Under the pieces are notes generated by a model that made no database searches, was not told the DNA's origin, and was given only the letters and a program-made list of their open reading frames with translations. Shown here piece by piece: positions 34,625 to 41,917 of a DNA stretch of 64,000 nucleotides; position 1 is the stretch's first letter, and every line of letters starts with the position of its first letter. A program made the translations under genes and the position numbers. The stretch is from SIAQ01 sp963767835 (GTDB taxonomy: Bacteria; Planctomycetota; Planctomycetia; Gemmatales; Gemmataceae). The stretch covers positions 248,001-312,000 of the forward strand of contig CAVYFY010000009.1 of the NCBI GenBank assembly GCA_963767835.1. Reading direction: 5' to 3'.

Positions 34625-35659
34625 ATGGCAACCAACCTCACCCCCCAATATCACGAAGCGGAAGAAGAATACAAAAAGGCCGAGACGCCGGAGGACCAGC
34701 TCGCGTGCCTGAAGAAGATGTTCCAGCTCGTGCCCAAGCACAAGGCGAGCGAGAAGTTGCAGGCCGATCTCAAGACGAAGATGGCCGAGCTCAAGGATGA
34801 GATCGAGGAGGCGAAGAAGCATCCGAAGAAGGCCGGCGTCAGTTACAAGTTCCCCAGGCAAGGGGCCGGGCAGTGCCTCATCGTCGGCGCTCCCAACGCG
34901 GGCAAGAGCCGACTGCTGACGCGCTTGACGCGGGCGGCCCCGGAAGTCGCCCCCTATCCCTTCACCACTCGTGAACCGTACGCCGGCATGATGGATTGGC
35001 AAGACGTGAAGGTGCAGCTCATCGACACGCCGCCGATCACGCCGGACTACATGGAAGCCTACGTGTCGAGCCTGGTGCGCACCGCCGATGCCGCGATCCT
35101 GATGCTCGATCTCGGCGACGACGACGGCCCCTTCGCCGCGGAGACCGTCCTCGAACGGCTGGCCGGCGTCAAGACGGTCCTCATTGGCCAAAAGCCGGAA
35201 ACGCAGGAAGATCATTCGATCCAGTACGTCAAGACTCTGCTGATCGCCAACAAGATCGACCTGCCCGGCGCTCAAGATCGCCTCGACATCGTCCGCGAGA
35301 TGTTCCAGACTCCCCTCGCCCCTGGCGGGAGAGGGGTTGGGGGTGAGGGGCGGAATTTCCCGGTCCACGCCATCGCCGCCGAGCACGGAACCGGCCTGGA
35401 AGATTTGCGCACCGCGATCTACGACTTCCTCAAAGTCATCCGCGTCTACACGAAGCAACCCGGAAAACCGCCCGACATGACCTCGCCGTTCACCTGCCCG
35501 ATCGGCAGCACCGTCGTGCAAATGGCCGAGCTGGTCCACCGCGATTTCGCCGAAAAGCTCAAGTCCGCAAGAATCTGGGGCACCGGCGTCCACGACGGTC
35601 AAGCCGTGGGCCGCGAGCATGTGTTGCACGATAAAGATGTGGTCGAACTGCACATTTGA
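34625..35659 (+). CDS. TGS-domain GTPase (Obg/DRG-like) with an in-frame palindrome
   Basis: 344 residues. An N-terminal helical part to about 75 precedes the G domain: G1 GAPNAGKS (88-95), PFTTREPYAGMM as switch I, G3 DTPPITPDY and G4 NKIDLP (near 216). The C-terminal TGS domain has FTCPIGSTVVQMAELVHRDF and RARIWG-like SARIWGTG, GREHVLHDKDVVELHI. This is the DRG/Obg-related group acting on ribosomes. Between MFQ and NFPVHAIAAEHGTGL a palindromic repeat has entered in frame and codes for TPLAPGGRGVGGEGR, about 15 residues not expected in the family. It lies in the loop ahead of the G5 region. Confidence 0.88.
   Translation: MATNLTPQYHEAEEEYKKAETPEDQLACLKKMFQLVPKHKASEKLQADLKTKMAELKDEIEEAKKHPKKAGVSYKFPRQGAGQCLIVGAPNAGKSRLLTRLTRAAPEVAPYPFTTREPYAGMMDWQDVKVQLIDTPPITPDYMEAYVSSLVRTADAAILMLDLGDDDGPFAAETVLERLAGVKTVLIGQKPETQEDHSIQYVKTLLIANKIDLPGAQDRLDIVREMFQTPLAPGGRGVGGEGRNFPVHAIAAEHGTGLEDLRTAIYDFLKVIRVYTKQPGKPPDMTSPFTCPIGSTVVQMAELVHRDFAEKLKSARIWGTGVHDGQAVGREHVLHDKDVVELHI
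35310..35350 (+). repeat. 'cccctcgcccc' palindrome inside the GTPase gene
   Basis: About 41 bases with CTCCCCTCGCCCC at one side and GGCGGGAGAGGGG, then GGGTGAGGGG at the other. It keeps the frame and is read as PLAPGGRGVGGEG. It belongs to the repeat family at 28280. Confidence 0.85.
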
Positions 35660-35753
35660 CTCCGCGATTGACTTTGATGCCAACAGATCATATGATCTAT
35701 CGAGCGACGCACAAGAACGCATCGCCTGGCGTTTTCTTGGGATCCGACCAACC

Positions 35754-36107
35754 ATGGCGAAGGTCTCCGCCGATGTCCTCAAGCAGCTGCTGACGCTTGC
35801 GAAACAGGATTCCAAGCGAAAAATCGATTGGCCCAACGATTGGCGTCCTTATGAAGTGAATAATCCGGAAGCCGGCCAAACCTTCACAAACGAGTCGGCC
35901 TGGGATTTCGTGGTCTGCTTGCTGGAAGAAGGCGCGGATTGCAAAATAGTGATTCAAAAGAAGCCGGCTGGTGCGATTGCGTTCGTGTTTGGGGCAACCC
36001 TTGCCGATGGCTGGAAGCTGTACGTGAAGCTTCGCGTCAACAAGAACCGCAGCATGATTTTTGGCAGAAGCTTCCACTACGATGAAAAACAGATACCCGA
36101 TGAATAA
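35754..36107 (+). CDS. Putative type II toxin
   Basis: 117 residues: MAKVSADVLKQLLTLAKQDS, then IDWPNDWRPYEVNNPEAG, FTNESAWDFVVCLLEEG and a C-terminal LYVKLRVNKN...FGRSFHYDE. The GRSFH end and the position directly before an MqsA-like antitoxin gene, with an 8-base overlap, mark it as the toxin of a toxin-antitoxin pair. It is not obviously MqsR or RelE in sequence. Mode of action unknown. Confidence 0.7.
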   Translation: MAKVSADVLKQLLTLAKQDSKRKIDWPNDWRPYEVNNPEAGQTFTNESAWDFVVCLLEEGADCKIVIQKKPAGAIAFVFGATLADGWKLYVKLRVNKNRSMIFGRSFHYDEKQIPDE

Positions 36108-36552
36108 AGCACTAGCTCACAAAAAATCCGTCAAACGCCGGTCAAGCATTTCATGCCCGGAATGCGGCGCAGGCCAGGTTGTCACCGTGGCGACGCCCCA
36201 TCGCTTCCGATACGGCGTCGGCCCGCACGCTGTTGAGATCGAGGTGACGTTGCCCGTCCGCCAATGCCTGGCATGTGGATTTTCATTTCTTGACAAGGAA
36301 GGGGAAGAAAAGCAGCACGAAGCCGTCTGCAAACATCTTGGCGTAATGCCGCCGGCACGAATTCGGCAGCTTCGCCACAGCCTCGGTTTGTCGCGCGCTG
36401 AATTGGCGCGCCTGACCGGCCTGGGCGAGGCGACCATTTCTCGCTGGGAACGCGGCGCCCTGATTCAGAACGAGGCGAATGACCGGTTCCTGAAGCTGCT
36501 CGCGCACAAAGAAAATGTGAAACGCTTGAAGGCATATGCGATGAGCAAGTAG
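36100..36552 (+). CDS. MqsA-like antitoxin, zinc finger plus HTH
   Basis: 150 residues. A zinc site is built from CPECGAGQ and RQCLACGFSF (CxxC twice). The C-terminal domain is an XRE-type helix-turn-helix: RQLRHSLGLSRAELARLTGL then GEATISRWERGALIQ, as in MqsA/YgiT antitoxins. It should bind DNA upstream of the operon and neutralise the toxin. The ATG at 36100 overlaps the toxin stop; an ATG at 36082 is also in frame. Confidence 0.85.
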   Translation: MNKALAHKKSVKRRSSISCPECGAGQVVTVATPHRFRYGVGPHAVEIEVTLPVRQCLACGFSFLDKEGEEKQHEAVCKHLGVMPPARIRQLRHSLGLSRAELARLTGLGEATISRWERGALIQNEANDRFLKLLAHKENVKRLKAYAMSK

Positions 36553-36663
36553 CGGTTCGGTGCCGGCGAAGACCCTGGCATATTATGCGCCTTTCCATGT
36601 TGGCGGGGACCCCGGCGTTCGTCTTTCTGGCGTGCCGGGTCGCCCGACTCAACCGGAGATGTC

Positions 36664-37152
36664 ATGAACTCGCGTGCATTCTTGGCTTTGCTGCTAACGG
36701 CCATCAGCGTGTCTGCCGTGATTGCGGCACAGCCCGTCAGGCCGGACGACCAGAAGGCCCGCGAAAAAAAACAGGAAGGGATCTTGACCACCCTGCTGGC
36801 GCGTTGTCAGACCATGCTCGACCTACAAACCGCGGTTCACAAGGACACCGTGTGCCTGTACAAGATCATTGAAGGGACCGCCGACAAGAAGCCACGCCCC
36901 GAGGACAAGATGGCCGCGCTCAAGCTGGCGGACAAGATGAAGGAAATCGTCAAGGAGGCGACGAGAGCCTGCGAGATGCTGGAGGGTGAATCGGTCGCTT
37001 TCCCGGAAGTCTTCCAGCAAGTGCGCAACGACATGAAGCAGGTCCAGGCTCGTCTGGAGAAGGGCGACGCCGGCGCCGGCACCCTGGCCTTCCAAGCGGA
37101 CATCATCGAGAATCTCAAGGAAATGGTTGGATCGCTCGGCAGGTCGCGCTGA
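36664..37152 (+). CDS. Secreted hypothetical protein, mainly helical
   Basis: 162 residues. A signal peptide (AFLALLLTAISVSAVIAAQP) is followed by a helical domain: REKKQEGILTTLLARCQTML, KDTVCLYKIIEGT, MAALKLADKMKEIVKEATRA and a final VRNDMKQVQARLEKGDAGAG. Two Cys may form a disulfide. No CxxCH is present, so it is not a c-type cytochrome. Planctomycete-specific as far as I recognise. Confidence 0.65.
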   Translation: MNSRAFLALLLTAISVSAVIAAQPVRPDDQKAREKKQEGILTTLLARCQTMLDLQTAVHKDTVCLYKIIEGTADKKPRPEDKMAALKLADKMKEIVKEATRACEMLEGESVAFPEVFQQVRNDMKQVQARLEKGDAGAGTLAFQADIIENLKEMVGSLGRSR

Positions 37153-37200
37153 CCGTGAACGCGCGCGGCCCGGTCGGGCCCAATGGCAAGTGATCCCGTA

Positions 37201-37491
37201 TTAACGGTTGCGCAGCTTAATTTCTAAGCGACAGCCAACAGCTTCGGCATATTTGCGCAGGGTCGCCAGCGACGGGGAATGGCGTTGGCTCCCCCCGCCC
37301 GCTTCCAAGCGTGCGACAGCGGGAGGCTTGGTTCCCATGCGCTGGGCGACTTCCGCTTGCGTCAAGCCGGCTCGGCGGCGCGCCTTCAGCAGTTCATCAA
37401 GCAACACGAATTCGTCTGCCTGCTCACGGTACGCCGACCGCACCGCAGGATTCTTCAGCATCTTCTTCACAAGTTCGCTATGCGTCTTCAC
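37201..37491 (-). CDS. HigA-like antitoxin (XRE HTH)
   Basis: 96 residues. A toxin-binding N-terminal helix is followed by the HTH: LKARRRAGLTQAEVAQRMGT then KPPAVARLEAGGGSQRHSP and SLATLRKYAEAVGCRLEIKL, the standard form of HigA/MqsA-type antitoxins that follow their toxin. It overlaps the toxin gene by 14 bases. It probably binds the GTTAAC pair in the operon promoter. Confidence 0.85.
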   Translation of the reverse strand: MKTHSELVKKMLKNPAVRSAYREQADEFVLLDELLKARRRAGLTQAEVAQRMGTKPPAVARLEAGGGSQRHSPSLATLRKYAEAVGCRLEIKLRNR

Positions 37492-37813
37492 TGTCTTGGA
37501 CCTCCTTCAATCTGGATCGTGCGGTTTTGAGCTCATGAGTGGGCGTCTTCGTGGACTTCTTGATGAATGCGTGCAGCATCACGATGCGCCGGCGCGACAA
37601 CGTGCAGAAAGACACTCGGCCAATCCCTTCCTTGGCTTTCATGCGCAGTTCAAAAAGCCCTTTGCCCATTGCTCGTGTGTGCGGCATGCCCAGATCAGGC
37701 CCGAAATGAACCATCCGCTCGGTAAGATGGATGTAACGCGCCTGAATTCCCGCTGGAAACTCCAGAATCGCATCCTGTACGTCGTCGCTGAAATAGTGGA
37801 TTTCCCAATCCAT
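37478..37813 (-). CDS. HigB-like (RelE-fold) toxin
   Basis: 111 residues starting MDWEIHYFSDDVQDAILEFP. The RelE-type core is MGKGLFELRMKAKEGIGRVS (the LfELR segment) followed by RRRIVMLHAFIKKSTKTP, as in Gp49/HigB toxins (phage-derived). It is expected to cut mRNA on the ribosome. The longer frame to 37849 would run through the promoter, so 37813 is the start; it would be read from a leaderless or nearly leaderless transcript. Confidence 0.85.
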   Translation of the reverse strand: MDWEIHYFSDDVQDAILEFPAGIQARYIHLTERMVHFGPDLGMPHTRAMGKGLFELRMKAKEGIGRVSFCTLSRRRIVMLHAFIKKSTKTPTHELKTARSRLKEVQDSEDA

Positions 37814-37819
37814 TAGCTT

Positions 37820-37849
37820 GATGTTAACAAATACGTTAACCAACGTCAA
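37820..37849 (-). promoter_or_regulatory. higBA promoter with overlapping GTTAAC operator pair
   Basis: On the minus strand TTGACG (37849-37844), a 17-base spacer and TAACAT (37826-37821) form a near-consensus sigma-70 promoter. Two GTTAAC palindromes (37823-37828 and 37835-37840) lie in the spacer and -10, ideally placed for repression by the HTH antitoxin. Only seven bases separate the -10 from the toxin ATG. The -35 box includes the stop codon of the glycosyltransferase gene. Confidence 0.6.
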
Positions 37850-38806
37850 GATAGCTGCGTCGCGTCTTCATTGCGGCCACGGAAATAACGGCGCAGACCG
37901 TCACGCAAAAGAAGCGATGCCGGATCGCCGCGGTCCACGAGTTGATACAGCCCCTGCCAATCGCGCTTCAGGTGCAGCTGCGGATCGAAGCTGCTCTCGA
38001 CGAGAACCCGGCAGCGCTTCCAGTAATTGCGATTCGCCTTGGGGCCATGCCAGGCGTGCAGCAGCGTGCCGGAGACATAGCCGAGATTGGCGCGGAGATG
38101 CTGGACCGCCCGGCTCTGCCATTCGAGGATGGCTCGGCGATAGCCCACGGAGATGCCCGGATAAAAGACGCGCTCGGCTTCACCCAACAGCGACCGGGCC
38201 ATGATCCAGTCCGCCTCGCCGATCACCGCGATGTCGAGCAAGCCGCCGACGACATCGAACGCCGAGCGCCGCATGGCCCAGGCATAGCCGGGATGGTGAT
38301 AGTAGGTGATGCCCGGATCGCGTGGGACAGGAGCCCCGCCGTAGCAGCCCGCCCCCTTGAGCCTCGGCACTTCGTGAATGTAGCTGTGCGCGAAGGAGCG
38401 ATAGCGGGCGAAGACGTGATGGTCCGGGCCCAGATCGTGCGCCTCCGAAAATAGCTGCACGATGTCGAAATGCTGAAGCTGCTGCACGGTCTCCAGCGCC
38501 CAATCGGGCCGGACGAAATGCACGTCGGCATCGATCCACGCCACATATTCCCAATCGCTCGGCAACCGGGCGATCATCAAATTGAGCAGATTCTCCTTGT
38601 GCCACATCTCGCAGCGCGCTGCGCAATTGCAGATGGCGCGGATTGGCGGCATCGGTCACCTCAAACGGCCGGACGCCGAATGCGCACTCGACGGTGTAGA
38701 GGGAAACGCCGCTGTCTTGTATATGCTTGGCGAAATCGCGATAGAGGTGGTAGCGAGATTGATACCGCACCGGATTGTTGACGCAGGTCACGACATGAAG
38801 TTTCAT
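37846..38806 (-). CDS. Glycosyltransferase-like protein, frameshifted
   Basis: About 320 residues over two frames. The N-terminus MKLHVVTCVNNPVRYQSRYH continues to NPRHLQLRS; after a one-base shift near 38615 it reads RCEMWHKENLLNLMIARLPS, EYVAWIDADVHFVRPDW (a DxD metal and nucleotide-sugar site), and GYAWAMRRSAFDVVGGLLDI with VIGEADWIMARSL. These are features of GT-A fold transferases. The ATG at 38806 starts the conserved region. The acceptor is unknown. The stop codon is part of the higBA promoter. Confidence 0.75.
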
Positions 38807-38962
38807 CGAAGCGCATCCGACAACCCCGCCCCGGCCATCCATTCCGCGCCCGCCCAAGTCGCCGAGTGGCTTGGCGTGCGAAATCGACTGTAGCATTTTC
38901 GGGATCGCGATGGGATGTCGGTTGGACGGCGCGGCGACTAAAATACGGCCTTTCCGTGTCCA

Positions 38963-39634
38963 TTACTTCACGTGGGAAATGATCAGTTCCGCGAGCTTCG
39001 ATACGTCTTTCGGATAGTAACTTCCGAAGACGAACCGGAAGCCATCCTCACGATGGACCCGGCACGTCACCCAGTTTACATTATTTGCGGGTTTGGTTGT
39101 TTCATGCTCGACGGTCTTGATCTGGTCCCAGAACGCTCCCGCAACTCCGCGCAGGGAGACTTGAATGATGCCAGCCGGGCAAACCGAAACGCGGAAAAAG
39201 AGCCGCGGAATTGCCCAAACGAGAAGTCCGATTCCGGGCAACATAATGATGGCCAGCGCCAGGGCGCCGGCGCAAATAATCCCCCAGAAAGTGTCGGAGG
39301 GACGCCCAGGCAAGAGGGAACAAAGTCCCGAAATCCCCAGACCCGTGAACAAGACGCCGAGGAAAAGACAAAGGGCTGTTACGATAGGGCAGGGCTTGAA
39401 TGTTTGGGCGGGCATCCCCAGATGTTGGATAAGCGTTTTCTCGTCCACCTTATTCGACAACACCAGTTGCCTCGCCGCGAGCGAGTCAGCGTCTCGGTTT
39501 TTCGCGGGCGCCGGCGGATCAGGGATGTCAGCCAGGCCGGATTGACCCGCGACCGATGGGGCGTCGGATGCGAGCGCGCCTTGTGGCCCTGGATTGGCGT
39601 CGCTTCTTGTTACCTGCCGCTTTGTCCGCGCCAC
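38963..39634 (-). CDS. Hypothetical membrane protein with two helices
   Basis: About 223 residues from a GTG start with AAGGG upstream. A polar N-terminus to about 90 precedes two helices, PCPIVTALCLFLGVLFTGLG and IICAGALALAIIMLPGIGLL, and a soluble beta-rich C-terminus (VSVCPAGIIQVSLRGV, KTVEHETTK, DGFRFVFGSYY). The C-terminal part resembles small bPH-like domains of planctomycete proteins, a guess from pattern only. It overlaps the end of the upstream gene by 25 bases. Confidence 0.5.
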   Translation of the reverse strand: MARTKRQVTRSDANPGPQGALASDAPSVAGQSGLADIPDPPAPAKNRDADSLAARQLVLSNKVDEKTLIQHLGMPAQTFKPCPIVTALCLFLGVLFTGLGISGLCSLLPGRPSDTFWGIICAGALALAIIMLPGIGLLVWAIPRLFFRVSVCPAGIIQVSLRGVAGAFWDQIKTVEHETTKPANNVNWVTCRVHREDGFRFVFGSYYPKDVSKLAELIISHVK

Positions 39635-39897
39635 CTGATACCCTTTGCGGAGCGCCGCTGCCCTCCCGCGATCATGAGGGCCATCCATATCTCCCGCCAC
39701 CAACCTACCCATTCACTGATTCGCACGGGTCGGCTGGCAGCCTCCTCTTCGAGCTTTTTCTTTGCATAATCCTCGGCGAGCTTTTTCACTAGAGCCCGGT
39801 CCAGGGGCTGAAAATCCGGTATCGCCGGCGCCTGGCCCTCGGCGCGCGCCACGGCAACGACGCATGCGAAAAGCAGCACGAGTATTACAGGTCTCAT
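39610..39897 (-). CDS. Small secreted hypothetical protein
   Basis: 95 residues: signal peptide (PVILVLLFACVVAVARAEG), then PDFQPLDRALVKKLAEDYAK and ISEWVGWWREIWMALMIAGG with a basic end. I recognise no family. The 3' end overlaps the GTG start of the next gene. The second half might be shifted in frame, given other indels in this window. Confidence 0.45.
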   Translation of the reverse strand: MRPVILVLLFACVVAVARAEGQAPAIPDFQPLDRALVKKLAEDYAKKKLEEEAASRPVRISEWVGWWREIWMALMIAGGQRRSAKGIRWRGQSGR

Positions 39898-39956
39898 TCG
39901 CGCCTCCGAGACGATGGGCCGAGCGTTGTCACCAAGCTCGCGCCGGCATAATGCCG

Positions 39957-40517
39957 TTAGCGTTTCACTTCGCTGAATAACTTTTTGGCTTTTTCGGTCA
40001 TTTTGAGCGAACCGAAGAATGCGTCCGCATCCTTGGAAGCCACCTGGTCCTTGCTTCCTTCGACCGTCGAAAAGATGACGAAGCCGGTGACCGTGTAAAG
40101 CTGCATGCGGACCACGCCTTTTGAAACTTCAAAATGAAATTCCTTGCCCGGCACGCCGTCGCGGGTGACGTCCTTCGTTTCGACCACCTTGCCCTTGAGC
40201 CCCTTGGCGAACGCGTCGCGGAAAATGTCGAATCGGCTGTCAGCCGGGATGTCGCGCATGACGACCGCGGGGATGCCGATCGATCCGCCGGTAAAGGTCA
40301 CTCCGTCTTTTACACTTGCAGAGGATTCGATCGGAACCTTATGCTTTTTGATTGCCAGGACTTTGGTTTTCTCGGCACTCTTTTCTCCGGCGGGAATCTT
40401 GATCGTGAACATCTCATTCTTGGGGGCGAATTCCTTAGCCTCCTGCGAGAAGCCTCGCTGATCGTTCAGCATCGCCAGACCAACTACGCAAACCAGAACC
40501 AAGCCGCAGACGCGCAT
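39957..40517 (-). CDS. Secreted hypothetical protein
   Basis: 186 residues with a signal peptide (CGLVLVCVVGLAMLNDQRGF) and a mixed alpha/beta domain: NEMFTIKIPAGEKSAEKTKV, FTGGSIGIPAVVMRDIPADS, FDIFRDAFAKGLKG, GKEFHFEVSKGVVRMQLYTV and a C-terminal ADAFFGSLKMTEKAKKLF. The pattern is that of small exported proteins that resemble PsbP/DUF1795 folds (surface strands followed by a terminal helix with FFGSLK), common in planctomycetes. Function unknown. Confidence 0.6.
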   Translation of the reverse strand: MRVCGLVLVCVVGLAMLNDQRGFSQEAKEFAPKNEMFTIKIPAGEKSAEKTKVLAIKKHKVPIESSASVKDGVTFTGGSIGIPAVVMRDIPADSRFDIFRDAFAKGLKGKVVETKDVTRDGVPGKEFHFEVSKGVVRMQLYTVTGFVIFSTVEGSKDQVASKDADAFFGSLKMTEKAKKLFSEVKR

Positions 40518-40699
40518 GACGGAACCTCCGAAAAAAGGAAATGACCAGGTGCATACGCCATTCTATGGATCACGCTGTTTGCGTCAGCGTTTGAGCTGGA
40601 TCGCCAATGTGCGGCTGTTTGCTATGTCATTCGGTCGGACCTATGCTAAGCCGTCGTCAGGTCGCTTGCAAGGAAAAAAAATGCGCAAATTCTTGATGG

Positions 40700-40815
40700 G
40701 CGTGCTCGACCACGTGCTGCATCCGTACTTCAGCATCTGCCCCAGGGTGATGCCGCCGTTCGGGTGCAGAATCTTCGCGAGCCGGGGCAGTTGCGGATGT
40801 GTCGGCCGTTTTTTC
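40700..40815 (-). pseudogene. Diverged copy of the 3' end of the AAA ATPase gene
   Basis: The plus-strand bases near 40735-40815 align to 41955-42035 (AGCATCTGCCCCAG, TGCAGAATCTTCGCGAGCC and CGGCCGTT are shared). Read on the minus strand it codes for NGRHIRN, RLAKILHPNGGITLGQML and KYGCST, matching the C-terminus of the AAA ATPase at 41918, with a frameshift and no start. It lies directly behind the VapC gene, so the module 40818-41854 is bordered on both sides by the same gene end. Confidence 0.75.
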
Positions 40816-40817
40816 AG

Positions 40818-41228
40818 TTACGGCATCGGCCGCATCAACACCTTCACCCGAAGCTTCGACACGGCGGCAACCCTCTGAAAATGGTCATCGAACGCGATCA
40901 CCTCCGCGTTGTGATGCAGCGCCACGGTGGCGATCAGCAGATCGAGTGAATTCACGGTGACGTTTTTTTGCCGACACGCTTGGCCTAGATCTGCCGCCTG
41001 CGACCACAGCGAGGGCGGTGTGGCCAGACACGGCAGGGTTTGGAATTGCAGGGCGAGCTGCTTGGCTTCGGCCGGAGTTGCGTGCCGCAGCATCTCGAAG
41101 ATGATCGGCTCCGCAAGGTGAGCGTCCGGATCGAGGATGTAGGGAGCGATGAAGTGCTTGAGTTTGCGCGGCGAACGGTGGCGTGTGAAGTCGATCCAAA
41201 GGCTGGTGTCGATCAGCGTGGCCATCAC
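40818..41228 (-). CDS. vapC: VapC-like PIN toxin
   Basis: 136 residues. The first catalytic Asp is in MATLIDTSLWIDFTRH; the following acidic positions are in EPIIFEMLRHATPAE, VNSLDLLIATVALHH and EVIAFDDHFQRVA, the usual PIN pattern. It should act as an RNase. The start overlaps the stop of the antitoxin gene (ATGA). Its stop lies beside the AAA ATPase 3' fragment. Confidence 0.88.
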   Translation of the reverse strand: MMATLIDTSLWIDFTRHRSPRKLKHFIAPYILDPDAHLAEPIIFEMLRHATPAEAKQLALQFQTLPCLATPPSLWSQAADLGQACRQKNVTVNSLDLLIATVALHHNAEVIAFDDHFQRVAAVSKLRVKVLMRPMP

Positions 41229-41467
41229 CTTCTCCAGCGCTCTTCGTCCCGGTTTTCGCCCTTCTTATCCGCTGCTTGGGCCGCCTCGAATCCCTTCAGG
41301 TCCACGCCCCACTCACCGGAGATGAATTTCTGCGCCAGCTTTTCTCGGCGTTTGAGCATGAGCGTGTCCGCCACTAGCTTGCGAATGGCCGGGCCTTTCT
41401 TACTTTCGCCGGTGACGCGGCAGATTTCCTTGATGTCGGAGTCGGATATTTCAACGGTAATTTTCAT
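41225..41467 (-). CDS. vapB: VapB-like antitoxin
   Basis: 80 residues: KITVEISDSDIKEICRVTGE then GPAIRKLVADTLMLKRREKL is a ribbon-helix-helix DNA-binding unit, and the Glu/Asp/Lys-rich tail (FISGEWGVDLKGFEAAQAAD) should wrap the toxin. Translation is coupled to vapC. The start is 31 bases after the stop of the truncated ParE-like gene. Confidence 0.82.
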   Translation of the reverse strand: MKITVEISDSDIKEICRVTGESKKGPAIRKLVADTLMLKRREKLAQKFISGEWGVDLKGFEAAQAADKKGENRDEERWRR

Positions 41468-41498
41468 ACTTTCAGCCTAACAAAGCAGGACGAGCGCG

Positions 41499-41636
41499 TC
41501 AAGCGCGTTGCTCACTCAGCGACTCAAGCAAGTTGGCAGCGTGGTTGATGTCGGCGCGCGTTACCGAGTCCGCGTTCATCCAGAGATTGGCGATGTCGTC
41601 GAGCGCGGACTGAATCCACTGGACGCGAAACTTCAT
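41499..41636 (-). pseudogene. Truncated ParE/RelE-like toxin gene
   Basis: A 45-codon frame: MKFRVQWIQSALDDIANLWM then NADSVTRADINHAANLLESL. The start is typical of RelE/ParE toxins, which need about 90 residues, so the second half including the catalytic strands is missing; the frame ends at TGA with SEQRA. It begins inside the stop of the antitoxin gene (ATGA). The loss may result from joining to the vapBC module. Confidence 0.65.
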
Positions 41637-41854
41637 AGCTTCTCCACGTGCGCCAATACCTCCGCAGTCGTGTACGCCTTCCCCTTGGTTTGCTTGCGGC
41701 GATTGATTTCTTCGCGGCTTATCGGCGGATTCGAATCAGCACTGGCCGGAATATAACGGCCCACGACTTCGCCTGCTTCATTGCACACCGCAAAAGGCTG
41801 CGATAGATCAGGCAGCTTATGACGGAGATTGGAATCTAAGATTATTCTTGTCAT
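41633..41854 (-). CDS. Antitoxin of the truncated ParE-like toxin
   Basis: 73 residues: MTRIILDSNLRHKLPDLSQP, then FAVCNEAGEVVGRYIPA, and EEINRRKQTKGKAYTTAEVL. The central CNEAGEVVGRY with an acidic/basic C-terminal helix is common among small antitoxins located before RelE/ParE toxins. It is the first gene behind the AAA ATPase stop (63 bases away). Confidence 0.65.
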   Translation of the reverse strand: MTRIILDSNLRHKLPDLSQPFAVCNEAGEVVGRYIPASADSNPPISREEINRRKQTKGKAYTTAEVLAHVEKL

Positions 41855-41917
41855 GGCAATTCCTCCAAAACCAATCGTAACGGAAAACCGTAGGCACGAA
41901 AAGGGAGAATCGCTTGA

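Noticed and set aside
34394..35836. 480-residue minus-strand frame opposite the GTPase
   Set aside because: Shadow of the protease and GTPase genes, which carry clear catalytic motifs on the plus strand.
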